Assembly (NCBI RefSeq): GCF_027596085.1
Contig: NC_072457.1
Location: 27,368,831-27,432,830, forward strand
Source: Anoplopoma fimbria
Lineage: Eukaryota; Chordata; Actinopteri; Perciformes; Anoplopomatidae
Direction of reading: 5' to 3'
Length of the DNA: 64,000 nt
Positions 23,946 through 37,228 of this stretch are shown here, piece after piece (the first letter of the stretch is position 1; the number at the start of each line of letters is the position of its first letter). A model generated the notes under the pieces. It had not been told where the DNA came from and made no database searches. It saw only the letters and a list, made by a program, of their open reading frames with translations. The translations under genes and the position numbers were made by a program.

Positions 23946-23953
23946 CATAAAAG
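23946..23953 (+). promoter_or_regulatory. TATA box of keratin K4
   Basis: CATAAAAG, 82 bp before the ATG; promoter block 23360-23945 otherwise as in other units. Confidence 0.85.
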
Positions 23954-24027
23954 GGGGACAGAGGAGAAGCTGTGCATCTCAGTCCATCTCATTCTCTCCA
24001 AGGCAGACCTCCTGAGCAGACTTCAAT

Positions 24028-26336
24028 ATGTCTAGATCCACCTCGACCTTTTCCACCAGTAGTTCAGGCTTTGGTGGAGGCGGTAGTAGGGCGTCTGGTG
24101 GAGGCTCTATTAGAGCTGGTGGAGGCTCTATTAGAGCTGGTGGAGGCTCTATTAGAGCTGGTGGATGCTATTCTGGAGGCCAGGCACCACGGTCTTCTTA
24201 TGCTTCAAGCATGCATGGTGGTGCAGGTGGCAGTGGAGCAAAAATCTCTGTTTCCTCAGGTAGCTTTCTTTCCTCTGGCTATGGCAGTGGAAGTGGTTTC
24301 GGCAGTGGAGGTGGTTTCGGCAGTGGAGGTGGTTTCGGCAGTGGAGGTGGTTTCGGCATGGAGGTGGTTTCGGCATGGGAGGGGGTGGAGGCTACGGCGG
24401 AGGTGATGGCATGGACCATATTAATGTCAATGAGAAGGCCACCATGCAGAACCTGAACGACCGCCTGGCCTCCTACCTGGAGAAGGTGCACAGCCTTGAG
24501 AAGGCCAACTCTCAGCTGGAGCTCAAGATCCGCCAGTTCCTGGAGAGTAAGAGCTCCCCTGCTTCTCGTGACTACTCTGCTTACGAGGCCACCATTGCTG
24601 ACCTGCATGGAAAGGTATGTCACATGACCTCTAATTCCTGAATGAGATACCAAAGCATGCCAGAATGTAATTTATCATGCAGTGCAACTATTGGATGATA
24701 TGTTAAAAATGATGCATTGGAGGTTTAACTTACCCTTTGTGGCAAGGCACATATATGATTTTGTAGAGAGAGTTACTCTGTAACATGAGGATAGTAATGT
24801 TATGTACTGTTTAGAGCATCTCACAGAGACAGTTTAAAGTAAGAATTACACTAATCATGTCAAATGAAACCTTGGTTCATTCCACAGATCCGGGATGCCA
24901 CCCGCATCAATGGAGGCATCCATCTGTCCATCGACAATGCAAAACTGGCAGCAGACGACTTCAGAACCAAGTAAGTATCAGATGTGAGAGACAGAAAGTA
25001 TCTAAGACATAGTAAATTGGAAATCACTCTGAACCAGTACATGGAAGATGTATACACTGTTTGCAAATGTTCAAACTCTTGCTGCCTCACAGGTTTATGA
25101 ATGAGCTAGCCATGCGTCAATCAGTAGAGGCAGACATCGCTGGTCTCAAGAGAGTGTTGGATGAGCTGACACTGGCCAGATCAGACCTGGAGATGCAAAT
25201 AGAAGGACTCAGGGAGGAGCTGATCTTCCTCAGAAAGAACCACGAGGAGGTGGGTAGCAAATGCTTGACGGCAGTCATCTGAATGGGTTTGCATTTAATT
25301 TGCCGTCTCGAGTGTAGAAAAAAAATTACTCAAACGACTCAGCAAACATCCACCTTTTAACAAACTCCTATTATTCAACAGGAATTACTCGCAATGAGAG
25401 GCCAGATGAGTGGACAGATCCATGTGGAGGTGGACGCAAAACAGCAGCCAGACCTGGCCAGCATTATGGCTGAGATCCGTGAGCAATATGAGGGTGTGGC
25501 CGCCAAGAACCAAAGAGAGCTTGAAGTCTGGTTCCAAACACAGGTAAGACCAAAACCCTGGTGGTGAAAATTAATTGACTAAGTTACATCTCACTGACTG
25601 TTTCAACTGGTACATATGTATCATATGTAGTTATACATGACACTGATTTTCTCCAACGTCTACTCCAGTCACAGACGCTGAACCAGGAGGTGGCATCCAC
25701 CACAGAATCACTCCAAACATTCAAGTCAGAAATGTCTGAGGTCCGTCGCACATTGCAGGGCCTGGAGATCGAGCTACAGTCCCAACTTAGCATGGTAATA
25801 GACATTGATCTGGGGCAAATGTTACATACAATTTAATGCAACCACCGTCGTTTTCAGTATATTCACTTCTTCATCCCTCTTCTCTTCACCTTCCTCCTCC
25901 AGAAAGCGGCCCTGGAATGCACTTTAGCTGAGACAAAGGGACGCTATTCCATGCAGCTTCAGGGCCTCCAGATGACGGTGACGAGCCTGGAGTCACAGCT
26001 GACGCAGCTGCGTGCTGACATGGAAAGACAGGGCCAAGAATACCAAATGCTGCTTGACATCAAGACACGGCTGGAGATGGAGATTGCAGAATACAGGAGG
26101 CTGCTGGACGGAGAGGGCAGGTAATTTGTCTGCAGAGAACTATTTTGTCCTTTCATTGTCAACTAATAACTAACTCTGTAAAGTGAGGCAATCAACTGAT
26201 ATTTAAGGCAATAACTGTAATTCTCCCCCTCCACAGTGTGAGCATCACTGGAAAGAGCTCCTCTTCCAATGTTGTTGTGATCACAAAGGAACTGAGGAAT
26301 GGCAAGGTGGTGTCCTCCTCTACAACCAGAACCTAA
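24028..26336 (+). pseudogene. Type I keratin, copy K4, head frameshift
   Basis: Exons: 24028-24614, 24888-24970, 25093-25249, 25382-25543, 25669-25794, 25903-26120, 26237-26336. Exon 1 is 587 nt, not a multiple of three once phase is considered. Around 24360 a 17-nt repeat (gaggtggtttcggcatg) was added where the native unit is 18 nt, so the frame shifts after about residue 111 and stops at 24454-24456, before the rod. All later exons, splice sites, TATA box and AATAAA are sound. An in-frame ATG at 24375 could in principle give a nearly headless rod protein. The tail has ITKEL where most copies have ITEEL, shared with K6. A single missing G explains the lesion, so a sequence error must be excluded. 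Confidence 0.85.
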
Positions 26337-26419
26337 TCATTTGTCACCTCCTGTCACCTGACGACCACACGCAACATATTAATTACTCAAGTACTTCCTT
26401 CAAATACACATTTGAAAGC

Positions 26420-26425
26420 AATAAA
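26420..26425 (+). terminator. Poly(A) signal of K4
   Basis: AATAAA in the shared 3' UTR. Confidence 0.85.
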
Positions 26426-28512
26426 AAGCTGTGGTTTGCTGACTATCATTTGTCTTGTTTGACTTATTTGTGTCTCAATACCAAATAATGTCTATAGTGG
26501 CGTGGTTTTGAGATGAAGCAAAGGTCTTATGAAATTAAATATTTCATCTTCGTCCTGACAAGAGTTACTTTGACGGATATGTTTGAAAAACTTGTTAAAT
26601 TAAATCCCAATAGCCTGAGGCTGTAGCAGTGTCAGCCATATTATGTCCTGGATGCAAAAGAATAGAGAAATTCAGGCTGTGAATACAAAGTTAGTGATAC
26701 CCATCCTGAGGGCAAAGTGTATTGATGCCCTCCCATCCTCTTTAGGACTTAAGCCTCAGAGGCCACACAACGTAGAGCAGTACAGTACCAGTCGTATAGC
26801 TCTACTGCAGGCAGGATGCATGCTCCATAAAAATATATATTTTTAAGAAGAACAACATACCTACAATGTAGAAATGTATAACCATAATACCTCACAACAA
26901 TAGAGTGCTGGGTTTTAATCTGCGGTACACTTTAGACAACAGGCCGCAATGTACAGTGTGATACTCTGGAGTTATGGTGTAATCTTTTGTACCAACAGTG
27001 TTTCACTTCAGCACATACCAGTACATATGTAGGTACTGAGGAACAAGATGTGAATGAAATAATCATAATTTGGGATTTTTTAAAGACAGTATACTGCAGT
27101 TAGGCCTATTTCAACTATGACCTCGTGAGCAAAAATATAGAGAAGATTATTTAACTAATACTGGGTACTTATTTTATTTGGCCGCTATTACAGGCTACAG
27201 TATGGCCATAAAACTGAGAAAACCTGGACGTTTCAGGCAAGTTGTAGTAATGACTTACGCATCACTTAATAAATCTGAAGTGATTTCATTTAAAAATGAT
27301 TTTAATTACATGTAAGTTGGCATATGCTGTGGAATATTGGCGTTGTTTAGCTTTTAAAATTTTGTAGTCATGTATCAGCATTTACAATCTGTTTTTGTGA
27401 AGTTTCTTTCGGCGCATTTGCGTGCTGTTTTAATCCATAAAAATAGTCTGTTGCTGCCATCATAGTAAAAGGATACTGTTGGTTGATTAACATCAATATA
27501 ATGAAGTACATACAGTACCAGTCAAAAGTTAGGCGCGGCCATTATTATGATATATAACAGACTGTTCTCCGTCATTAGAGGTAGGTGTGTGCGTTTCACA
27601 GAAAGAAACTGTATTACTCACAATAACTGTTATTAAGTAAAAAACAAGCAGAGGCAGCAACAGTGCTTTTCTCCTCATGCTTTTTTTTTTTTCTCGCTCG
27701 GCAGATGATGTGATGACCAACTTTTCTGGCAACAGAAATAGAAATCAGAAACGAGGGAGCGTTTGAAACATTGTTCTTTTTCATTTATTTCTCATGTTTT
27801 ACTCTGTTATTCTGTGTGGCTGTGTAGCAACAAGACTGTAAGGCCTTGTGCAACAGCACAAAGTATATAATCCTGCGGGTTTAATATTTTTCTTCTTATT
27901 CTCCTTCTTCCGTACCAAAGTTTGCCGCGTAACTCGCGCCGCAGTGTTGCAAGCACATGCGTCAAAATCAAAATGTGCGGCCTGGTTGGGAATTGTGTGC
28001 TATGACTGCTCTCCGAGATTTGGCCAGCGGTTTCCACGGGAACCGGGAAAAACGGCGAGAAATTTCCCCATAGAGATGAATGAGTTTTGGGCGTGGAGAG
28101 AGCTTAAAAACACTCAACTTTGGGCCCAGACTGACTCGTCATACTTTAACGTGAAAAAATGATTCAAGATTTAAAACGTGAACAAAACTCTGGACTATAT
28201 TGGGCAAAATGGGCATTTTGATAGCTAGCACAGATTTCATGACATCAGAGTTTAAGTTTCAGGAAAATGTATGCCTTTTTCAGATTTTAAAATGGGTGTG
28301 TAGCATGTGATGTCATCGCTAGAGTGAGAGGAGTTTCAAAATCTTGTGAAAAAACATTTTTCAAGTGATCTCGTGGTCACATTTCAAACACCACAAACAT
28401 GACAATATATCAACGCGATGGGCAGAGTCTTTTCTCTATTGATAATATTATTTTGAAATGTACCTTAAATTAACCCCAAACTAACCCTCATGGTCACATT
28501 TTAAACACGTAC

Positions 28513-28611
<99 letters not shown>

Positions 28612-29427
28612 CATATCAACATAAAATGACATCAACGCGTTCGGCAGTCTTTTCTCTCTGTTGATAATATTATTTATGCGGTTGGACTTACTTTTTATTT
28701 CAAATGAACCCCAAACTAACCCTAAATGAAACTCATTGATACAGCTCTCTCAGAACTGTTAATAAATGCAACGTCTTCGGGCAGTAGCAGCCACACAGTC
28801 AAAATTTCTTGCGAAATTTTCTAGTTATGTTTACTGTTGTGAACAGGTTTATGAAGGAACAATAATAGATCCTACATGAAACTGCTCACAACATTGGTCT
28901 ATGGAATTTCTTTAGTAACCGGGTCTTGATTTCTGGAAAGAGACATTACTGTTGACTTTTTTCAAATATATTTTGCGGCTCTTTGAGCACTACAAGCCGA
29001 GAGCCATCTTGTCCCCAATATATTAAAGAGAAAACAGACATCTCTACAGCTGATACCTCCAAAACAAGACAACTCAAACCAAAACAAACTAGACTGATAT
29101 ATAGCAATACATTTAGATTTTTGGGTGAACTGTTCATTCAATGATTGTCTTGATTATTATTTTCATACATGTGATTATTTTAAATTTGTGTAATTATAAA
29201 TTCAGTTGTAGCACTGTGTTAATGCGAGGATGTGTTTACAAATGTGTTGCTTGATCAACTATTATCTGTTTATTTCTAGTTTCACTGCAATAAAGACAAT
29301 TCCAGGATATCAAACAATTGCACCATTTAGAGACTCTGCCATTATTATTGAAAAACAACTGAAACTATGACTAACAAAAGAACCAATTCCTAAAATCAGT
29401 TTTTTAAAATGCAAAATAACACAGATA
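26426..29427 (+). repeat. K4-K5 spacer (short form), no gene
   Basis: As the other spacers, but a single CA tract joins directly to aaaacatatcaacata. The roughly 480 bp normally lying between two CA tracts, plus one tract, is missing. The left border reads cacgtacaac, shared only with the K6-K7 spacer. Confidence 0.8.
28513..28608. repeat. CA microsatellite, K4-K5 spacer (fused)
   Basis: About 48 CA units. Left flank matches the first CA site and right flank matches the second CA site of the long spacers, so it looks like the fusion product of two tracts. Confidence 0.9.
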
Positions 29428-30628
29428 CAGCGGGTAAAATAAGTATTGAACACGTCACCATTTTTCTCAGTAAATATATTTTTAAAGGTGCTATTGACAT
29501 GAAATGTTCACCAGGTGTCGGTAACAACCCAAGTAATCGATACATACAAAGAAAACCAAACAAATACGTTCATAAATTAAGTTATATGTAATAAAATGGA
29601 ATGACACAGGGAAAAAGTATTGAACACGCTTACTGAAATTCATTTAATACTTCGTACAAAAGCCTTTGTTGGTAATGACAGCTTCAAGACGCCTCCTGTA
29701 TGGAGAAACTAGTCGCATGCATTGCTCAGGTGTGATTTTGGCCCATTCTTCCACACAAACAGTCTTCAGATCTTGAAGGTTCCGTGGGCCTCTTCTATGA
29801 ACTCTGATCTTTAGTTCTTTCCATAGATTTTCTATTGGATTCAAGTCAGGTGATTGGCTGGGCCATTCTAGCAGCTTTATTTTCTTTCTCTGAAACCAAT
29901 ACAGAGTTCCCTTGGCTGTGTGTTTGGGATCATTGTCTTGCTGAAATGTCCACCCTCGTTTCATCTTCATCATCCTGGTAGATGGCAGCAGATTTTTATC
30001 AAGATTGTCTCGGTATATTTTTCCATTCATCCTTCCTTTAATTATATGAAGTTTGCCAGTTCCGTATGCTGAAAAACAGCCCCACATCATGATGTTCCCA
30101 CCTCCAAACTTCACTGTTGGTATGGTGTTTTTGGGGTGATGTGCAGTGCCATTTGACCTCCAAACATGGTGTGTATTATGGCACCAAAGAGTTCAATTTT
30201 GGTCTCATCTGACCAGACTATATTCTCCCAGTATTTCACAGGCTTGTCTAAATGTTGTGCAGCAAACTTTAAACGAGCTTCAACATGCTTTTTCTTCAGC
30301 AATGGAGTCTTGCATGGTGAGCGTGCATACAGGCCACGGCGGTTGAGTGTATTACTTATTGTTTTCTTTGAAACAATTGTACCAGCTAATTCCAGGTCTT
30401 TCTGAAGCTCTCCACAAGTTGTCCTTGGCTCTTGGACAACTTTTCCCTGTGTCATTCCATTTTATTACCCATGACTTAATTACTGAACTTATTTGTTTTG
30501 TTTTCTTTGTGTGTATGGATTACTTGGGTTGTTACCGATACCTGGTGAAAATGTCATGTCAATAGCACCTTTCGAAATATATTTAATGAGAAAAATGGTG
30601 ACGTGTTCAATACTTATTTTACCCGCTG
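29428..30628 (-). mobile_element. Tc1-like transposon, copy C (1201 bp, disabled)
   Basis: Same site, termini and internal deletion as copies A and B. It resembles copy E most (both have cagatcttgaagg near the matching place). Confidence 0.9.
29644..30455 (-). pseudogene. Tc1-like transposase relic (copy C)
   Basis: Minus-strand frames 30455-30111 and 30114-29644, with the same truncation and frameshift as copy A and the catalytic motifs WSDETK, DNDPKH and NPIENLW preserved. Confidence 0.9.
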
Positions 30629-31215
30629 TATAAGAGACAAATGAGGTGTGTGAGAAGAGGTGTGCTGGTGATAGGTCAAGTTAAAAAAACACAATCATAC
30701 TTATCCATTTTACAATATTGATAATTACAGTGCATGTTGCCTTGTTAACATAACAGGTTTGGCCGGCAGTCTTGCTCAAGAATCATGGCAAAAAGTAAAG
30801 TCACATCACCTGAAGTTGAAAAACTGCCAGATTAGACTGAATAACTGACCTGAAGCGACAGTTGGAGTGGCTGTTTTTACGAATTACAGTTTACTTTTTA
30901 GAAATAAAAGATAAATGTTCACAAGGAAGCCATGTCTTCATGCACATTAATTTGGTGCATGGGAAAAAAGGATGAATGGAAAAATGAAGCCATTGTATAA
31001 GGCTTGCAGGTAGCTGTGAGGTTTTAATGAATTCCGTCTATTTTGTAACAAAATGGGATTAAGTTTATTCCCTCTTTCTACTTATGATTGTCACACAAAA
31101 TGAAGCTGAAGGGTGTGTGTGACGGGTGGGGCAGAGCAATCATTTTAGGTCATGCTCCTCCCTTCAGCTCTGCATTTCCCCTCCCACCAGAGACAGCAGC
31201 AGCAGCCTTGTGCAG

Positions 31216-31223
31216 CATAAAAG
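31216..31223 (+). promoter_or_regulatory. TATA box of keratin K5
   Basis: CATAAAAG, 82 bp before the ATG. The promoter block shares gataaatgttcac and gcaatcatt variants with K7 only. Confidence 0.85.
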
Positions 31224-31297
31224 GGGGACAGAGGAGAAGCTGTGCATCTCAGTCCATCTCATTCTCTCCAAGGCAGACCTCCTGAGCAGACTTCAAT

Positions 31298-33583
31298 ATG
31301 TCTAGATCCACCTCGACCTTTTCCACCAGTAGTTCAGGCTTTGGTGGAGGCGGTAGTAGGGCGTCTGGTGGAGGCTCTATTAGAGAGGCTCTATTAGAGC
31401 TGGTGGAGGCTCTATTAGAGCTGGTGGATGCTATTCTGGAGGCCAGGCACCACGGTCTTCTTATGCTTCAAGCATGCATGGTGGTGCAGGTGGCAGTGGA
31501 GCAAAAATCTCTGTTTCCTCAGGTAGCTTTCTTTCCTCTGGCTATGGCAGTGGACGTTGTTTCGGCAGTGGAGGTGGTTTCGGCAGTGGAGGTGGTTTCG
31601 GCAGTGGAGGTGGTTTCGGCATGGGAGGGGGTGGAGGCTACGGCGGAGGTGATGGCATGGACCATATTAATGTCAATGAGAAGGCCACCATGCAGAACCT
31701 GAACGACCGCCTGGCCTCCTACCTGGAGAAGGTGCACAGCCTTGAGAAGGCCAACTCTCAGCTGGAGCTCAAGATCCGCCAGTTCCTGGAGAGTAAGAGC
31801 TCCCCTGCTTCTCGTGACTACTCTGCTTACGAGGCCACCATTGCTGACCTGCATGGAAAGGTATGTCACATGACCTCTAATTCCTGAATGAGATACCAAA
31901 GCATGCCAGAATGTAATTTATCATGCAGTGCAACTATTGGATGATATGTTAAAAATGATGCATTGGAGGTTTAACTTACCCTTTGTGGCAAGGCACATAT
32001 ATGATTTTGTAGAGAGAGTTACTCTGTAACATGAGGATAGTAATGTTATGTACTGTTTAGAGCATCTCACAGAGACAGTTTAAAGTAAGAATTACACTAA
32101 TCATGTCAAATGAAACCTTGGTTCATTCCACAGATCCGGGATGCCACCCGCATCAATGGAGGCATCCATCTGTCCATCGACAATGCAAAACTGGCAGCAG
32201 ACGACTTCAGAACCAAGTAAGTATCAGATGTGAGAGACAGAAAGTATCTAAGACATAGTAAATTGGAAATCACTCTGAACCAGTACATGGAAGATGTATA
32301 CACTGTTTGCAAATGTTCAAACTCTTGCTGCCTCACAGGTTTATGAATGAGCTAGCCATGCGTCAATCAGTAGAGGCAGACATCGCTGGTCTCAAGAGAG
32401 TGTTGGATGAGCTGACACTGGCCAGATCAGACCTGGAGATGCAAATAGAAGGACTCAGGGAGGAGCTGATCTTCCTCAGAAAGAACCACGAGGAGGTGGG
32501 TAGCAAATGCTTGACGGCAGTCATCTGAATGGGTTTGCATTTAATTTGCCGTCTCGAGTGTAGAAAAAAATTACTCAAACGACTCAGCAAACATCCACCT
32601 TTTAACAAACTCCTATTATTCAACAGGAATTACTCGCAATGAGAGGCCAGATGAGTGGACAGATCCATGTGGAGGTGGACGCAAAACAGCAGCCAGACCT
32701 GGCCAGCATTATGGCTGAGATCCGTGAGCAATATGAGGGTGTGGCCGCCAAGAACCAAAGAGAGCTTGAAGTCTGGTTCCAAACACAGGTAAGACCAAAA
32801 CCCTGGTGGTGAAATGAATTGACTAAGTTACATCTCACTGACTGTTTCAACTGGTACATATGTATCATATGTAGTTATACATGACACTGATTTTCTTCAA
32901 CGTCTACTCCAGTCACAGACGCTGAACCAGGAGGTGGCATCCACCACAGAATCACTCCAAACATTCAAGTCAGAAATGTCTGAGGTCCGTCGCACATTGC
33001 AGGGCCTGGAGATCGAGCTACAGTCCCAACTTAGCATGGTAATAGACATTGATCTGGGGCAAATGTTACATACAATTTAATGCAACCACCGTCGTTTTCA
33101 GTATATTCACTTCTTCATCCCTCTTCTCTTCACCTTCCTCCTCCAGAAAGCGGCCCTGGAATGCACTTTAGCTGAGACAAAGGGACGGTATTCCATGCAG
33201 CTTCAGGGCCTCCAGATGACGGTGACGAGCCTGGAGTCACAGCTGACGCAGCTGCGTGCTGACATGGAAAGACAGGGCCAAGAATACCAAATGCTGCTTG
33301 ACATCAAGACACGGCTGGAGATGGAGATTGCAGAATACAGGAGGCTGCTGGACGGAGAGGGCAGGTAATTTGTCTGCAGAGAACTATTTTGTCCTTTCAT
33401 TGTCAACTTATAACTAACTCTGTAAAGTGAGGCAATCAACTGATATTTAAGGCAATAACTGTAATTCTCCCCCTCCACAGTGTGAGCATCACTGGAAAGA
33501 GCTCCTCTTCCAATGTTGTTGTGATCACAGAGGAACTGAGGAATGGCAAGGTGGTGTCCTCCTCTACAACCAGAACCTACTAA
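31298..33583 (+). pseudogene. Type I keratin, copy K5, head frameshift
   Basis: Exons: 31298-31860, 32134-32216, 32339-32495, 32627-32788, 32913-33038, 33147-33364, 33481-33583. Exon 1 is 7 nt shorter than that of K3. In the 21-nt GGGSIRA repeat, ctggtgg is missing after the first tattagag (near 31386), so the frame leaves the keratin sequence at residue 30 and stops at 31700-31702. Downstream exons, tail (ending TTRTY) and signals are sound and in mutual phase. An in-frame ATG at 31474 would give a protein lacking most of the head. Body variants ([19 protein letters not shown]) group it with K3, its partner position in the other dimer. Confidence 0.85.
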
Positions 33584-33663
33584 TTTGTCACCTCCTGTCA
33601 CCTGACGACCACACGCAACATATTAATTACTCAAGTACTTCCTTCAAATACACATTTGAAAGC

Positions 33664-33669
33664 AATAAA
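33664..33669 (+). terminator. Poly(A) signal of K5
   Basis: AATAAA in the shared 3' UTR. Confidence 0.85.
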
Positions 33670-35778
33670 AAGCTGTGGTTTGCTGACTATCATTTGTCTT
33701 GTTTGACTTATTTGTGTCTCAATACCAAATAATGTCTATAGTGGCGTGGTTTTGAGATGAAGCAAAGGTCTTATGAAATTAAATATTTCATCTTCGTCCT
33801 GACAAGAGTTACTTTGACGGATATGTTTGAAAAACTTGTTAAATTAAATCCCAATAGCCTGAGGCTGTAGCAGTGTCAGCCATATTATGTCCTGGATGCA
33901 AAAGAATAGAGAAATTCAGGCTGTGAATACAAAGTTAGCGATACCCATCCTGAGGGCAAAGTGTATTGATGCCCTCCCATCCTCTTTAGGACTTAAGCCT
34001 CAGAGGCCACACAACGTAGAGCAGTACAGTACCAGTCGTATAGCTCTACTGCAGGCAGGATGCATGCTCCATAAAAATATATATTTTTAAGAAGAACAAC
34101 ATACCTACAATGTAGAAATGTATAACCATAATACCTCACAACAATAGAGTGCTGGGTTTTAATCTGCGGTACACTTTAGACAACAGGCCGCAATGTACAG
34201 TGTGATACTCTGGAGTTATGGTGTAATCTTTTGTACCAACAGTGTTTCACTTCAGCACATACCAGTACATATGTAGGTACTGAGGAACAAGATGTGAATG
34301 AAATAATCATAATTTGGGATTTTTTAAAGACAGTATACTGCAGTTAGGCCTATTTTAACTATGACCTCATGAGCAAAAATATAGAGAAGATTATTTAACT
34401 AATACTGGGTACTTATTTTATTTGGCCGCTATTACAGGCTACAGTATGGCCATAAAACTGAGAAAACCTGGACGTTTCAGGCAAGTTGTAGTAATGACTT
34501 ACGCATCACTTAATAAATCTGAAGTGATTTCATTTAAAAATGATTTTAATTACATGTAAGTTGGCATATGCTGTGGAATATTGGTGTTGTTTAGCTTTTA
34601 AAATTTTGTAGTCATGTATCAGCATTTACAATCTGTTTTTGTGAAGTTTCTTTCGGCGCATTTGCGTGCTGTTTTAATCCATAAAAATAGTCTGTTGCTG
34701 CCATCATAGTAAAAGGATACTGTTGGTTGATTAACATCAATATAATGAAGTACATACAGTACCAGTCAAAAGTTAGGCGCGGCCATTATTATGATATATA
34801 ACAGACTGTTCTCCGTCATTAGAGGTAGGTGTGTGCGTTTCACAGAAAGAAACTGTATTACTCACAATAACTGTTATTAAGTAAAAAACAAGCAGAGGCA
34901 GCAACAGTGCTTTTCTCCTCATGCTTTTTTTTTTTTTCGCTCGGCAGATGATGTGATGACCAACTTTTCTGGCAACAGAAATAGAAATCAGAAACGAGGG
35001 AGCGTTTGAAACATTGTTCTTTTTCATTTATTTCTCATGTTTTACTCTGTTATTCTGTGTGGCTGTGTAGCAACAAGGCTGTAAGGCCTTGTGCAACAGC
35101 ACAAAGTATATAATCCTGCGGGTTTAATATTATTCTTCTTATTCTCCTTCTTCCGTACCAAAGTTTGCTGCGTAACTCGCGCCGCAGTGTTGCAAGCACA
35201 TGCGTCAAAATCAAAATGTGCGGCCTGGTTGGGAATTGTGTGCTATGACTGCTCTCCGAGATTTGGCCAGTGGTTTCCACGGGAACCGGGAAAAACGGCG
35301 AGAAATTTCCCCATAGAGATGAATGAGTTTTGGGCGTGGAGAGAGCTTAAAAACACTCAATTTTGGGCCCAGACTGACTCGTCATACTTTAACGTGAAAA
35401 AATGATTCAAGATTTAAAACGTGAACAAAACTCTGGACTATATTGGGCAAAATGGGCATTTTGATAGCTAGCACAGATTTCATGACATCAGAGTTTAAGT
35501 TTCAGGAAAATGTATGCCTTTTTCAGATTTTAAAATGGGTGTGTATTGGATGGAATGTGCAGACCTAGAGCATGTGATGTCATCGCTAGAGTGAGAGGAG
35601 TTTCAAAATCTTGTGAAAAACATTTTTCAAGTGATCTCGTGGTCACATTTCAAACACCGCAAACATGACAATATCTCAACGCGATGGGCAGAGTCTTTTC
35701 TCTATTGATAATATTATTTTGAAATGTTCCTTAAATTAACCCCAAACTAACCCTCATGGTCACATTTTAAACACATAC

Positions 35779-35779
<1 letters not shown>

Positions 35780-35865
<86 letters not shown>
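35780..35865. repeat. CA microsatellite 1, K5-K6 spacer
   Basis: About 42 CA units. Confidence 0.95.
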
Positions 35866-35868
<3 letters not shown>

Positions 35869-36331
35869 CATAGCTTTAAACATGGCTCCACATTATATTT
35901 AATTAAAACCAACCAACTGAAGTCTTGGAGAGGAGACACAGTGTTGGGATTTTGATGCTAGCATGATGATAGCTTTGGTTAAGCAGGACAAAATGGCTGA
36001 CATATAAGATTGTTTATTGGGATTTAACTCTGTGAGAAAGGCGGCCTTCATGTGATTTGCTCGTTGTTTTATGGCTTTTGTTTAAATACTGTTCTTCAGC
36101 TTCTTTTGACCTCTTTGACTTCTCGTCTTAGGTGAGTTGCTGTTGACTCTCATTAACTGAGTATTTAGCTAGCTAACTACGTGTATAGTTCAGGCTCATA
36201 GATTAGTTTTTTTGAGGTTGAACTATACAAAATGGCTGACATTTCAGATTGTTTTGTGTGATTTTAATGCACTGTGGGTTGATAATGTGCTGCTCGCTGC
36301 TTTAATTCATATCTGTTGTGACTGGCTTCTA

Positions 36332-36332
<1 letters not shown>

Positions 36333-36408
<76 letters not shown>
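36333..36408. repeat. CA microsatellite 2, K5-K6 spacer
   Basis: About 38 CA units. Confidence 0.95.
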
Positions 36409-36412
<4 letters not shown>

Positions 36413-37228
36413 ACATATCAACATAAAATGACATCAACGCGTTCGGCAGTCTTTTCTCTCTGTTGATAATATTATTTATGCGGTTGGACTTACTTTTTAT
36501 TTCAAATGAACCCCAAACTAACCCTAAATGAAACTCATTGATACAGCTCTCTCAGAACTGTTAATAAATGCAACGTCTTCGGGCAGTAGCAGCCACACAG
36601 TCAAAATTTCTTGCGAAATTTTCTAGTTATGTTTACTGTTGTGAACAGGTTTATGAAGGAACAATAATAGATCCTACATGAAACTGCTCACAACATTGGT
36701 CTATGGAATTTCTTTAGTAACCGGGTCTTGATTTCTGGAAAGAGACATTACTGTTGACTTTTTCAAATATATTTTGCGGCTCTTTGAGCACTACAAGCCG
36801 AGAGCCATCTTGTCCCCAATATATTAAAGAGAAAACAGACATCTCTACAGCTGATACCTCCAAAACAAGACAACTCAAACCAAAACAAACTAGACTGATA
36901 TATACCAATATATTTAGATTTTTGGGTGAACTGTTCATTCAATGATTGTCTTGATTATTATTTTCATACATGTGATAATTTTAAGTTTGTGTAATTATAA
37001 ATTCAGTTGTAGCACTGTGTTAATGCGAGGATGTGTTTACAAATGTGTTGCTTGATCAACTATTATCTGTTTATTTCTAGTTTCACTGCACTAAAGACAA
37101 TTCCAGGATATCAAACAATTGCACCATTTAGAGACTCTGCCATTATTATTGAAAAACAACTGAAACTATGACTAACAAAAGAACCAATTCCTAAAATCAG
37201 TTTTTTAAAATGCAAAATAACACAGATA

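Larger units (their letters stand above)
33670..37228 (+). repeat. K5-K6 spacer (long form), no gene
   Basis: Equivalent to the K3-K4 spacer: two expanded CA tracts with about 470 bp between them, and the same 27-bp segment with ggatggaatgtgcagaccta near 35547. No coding signal. Confidence 0.8.
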
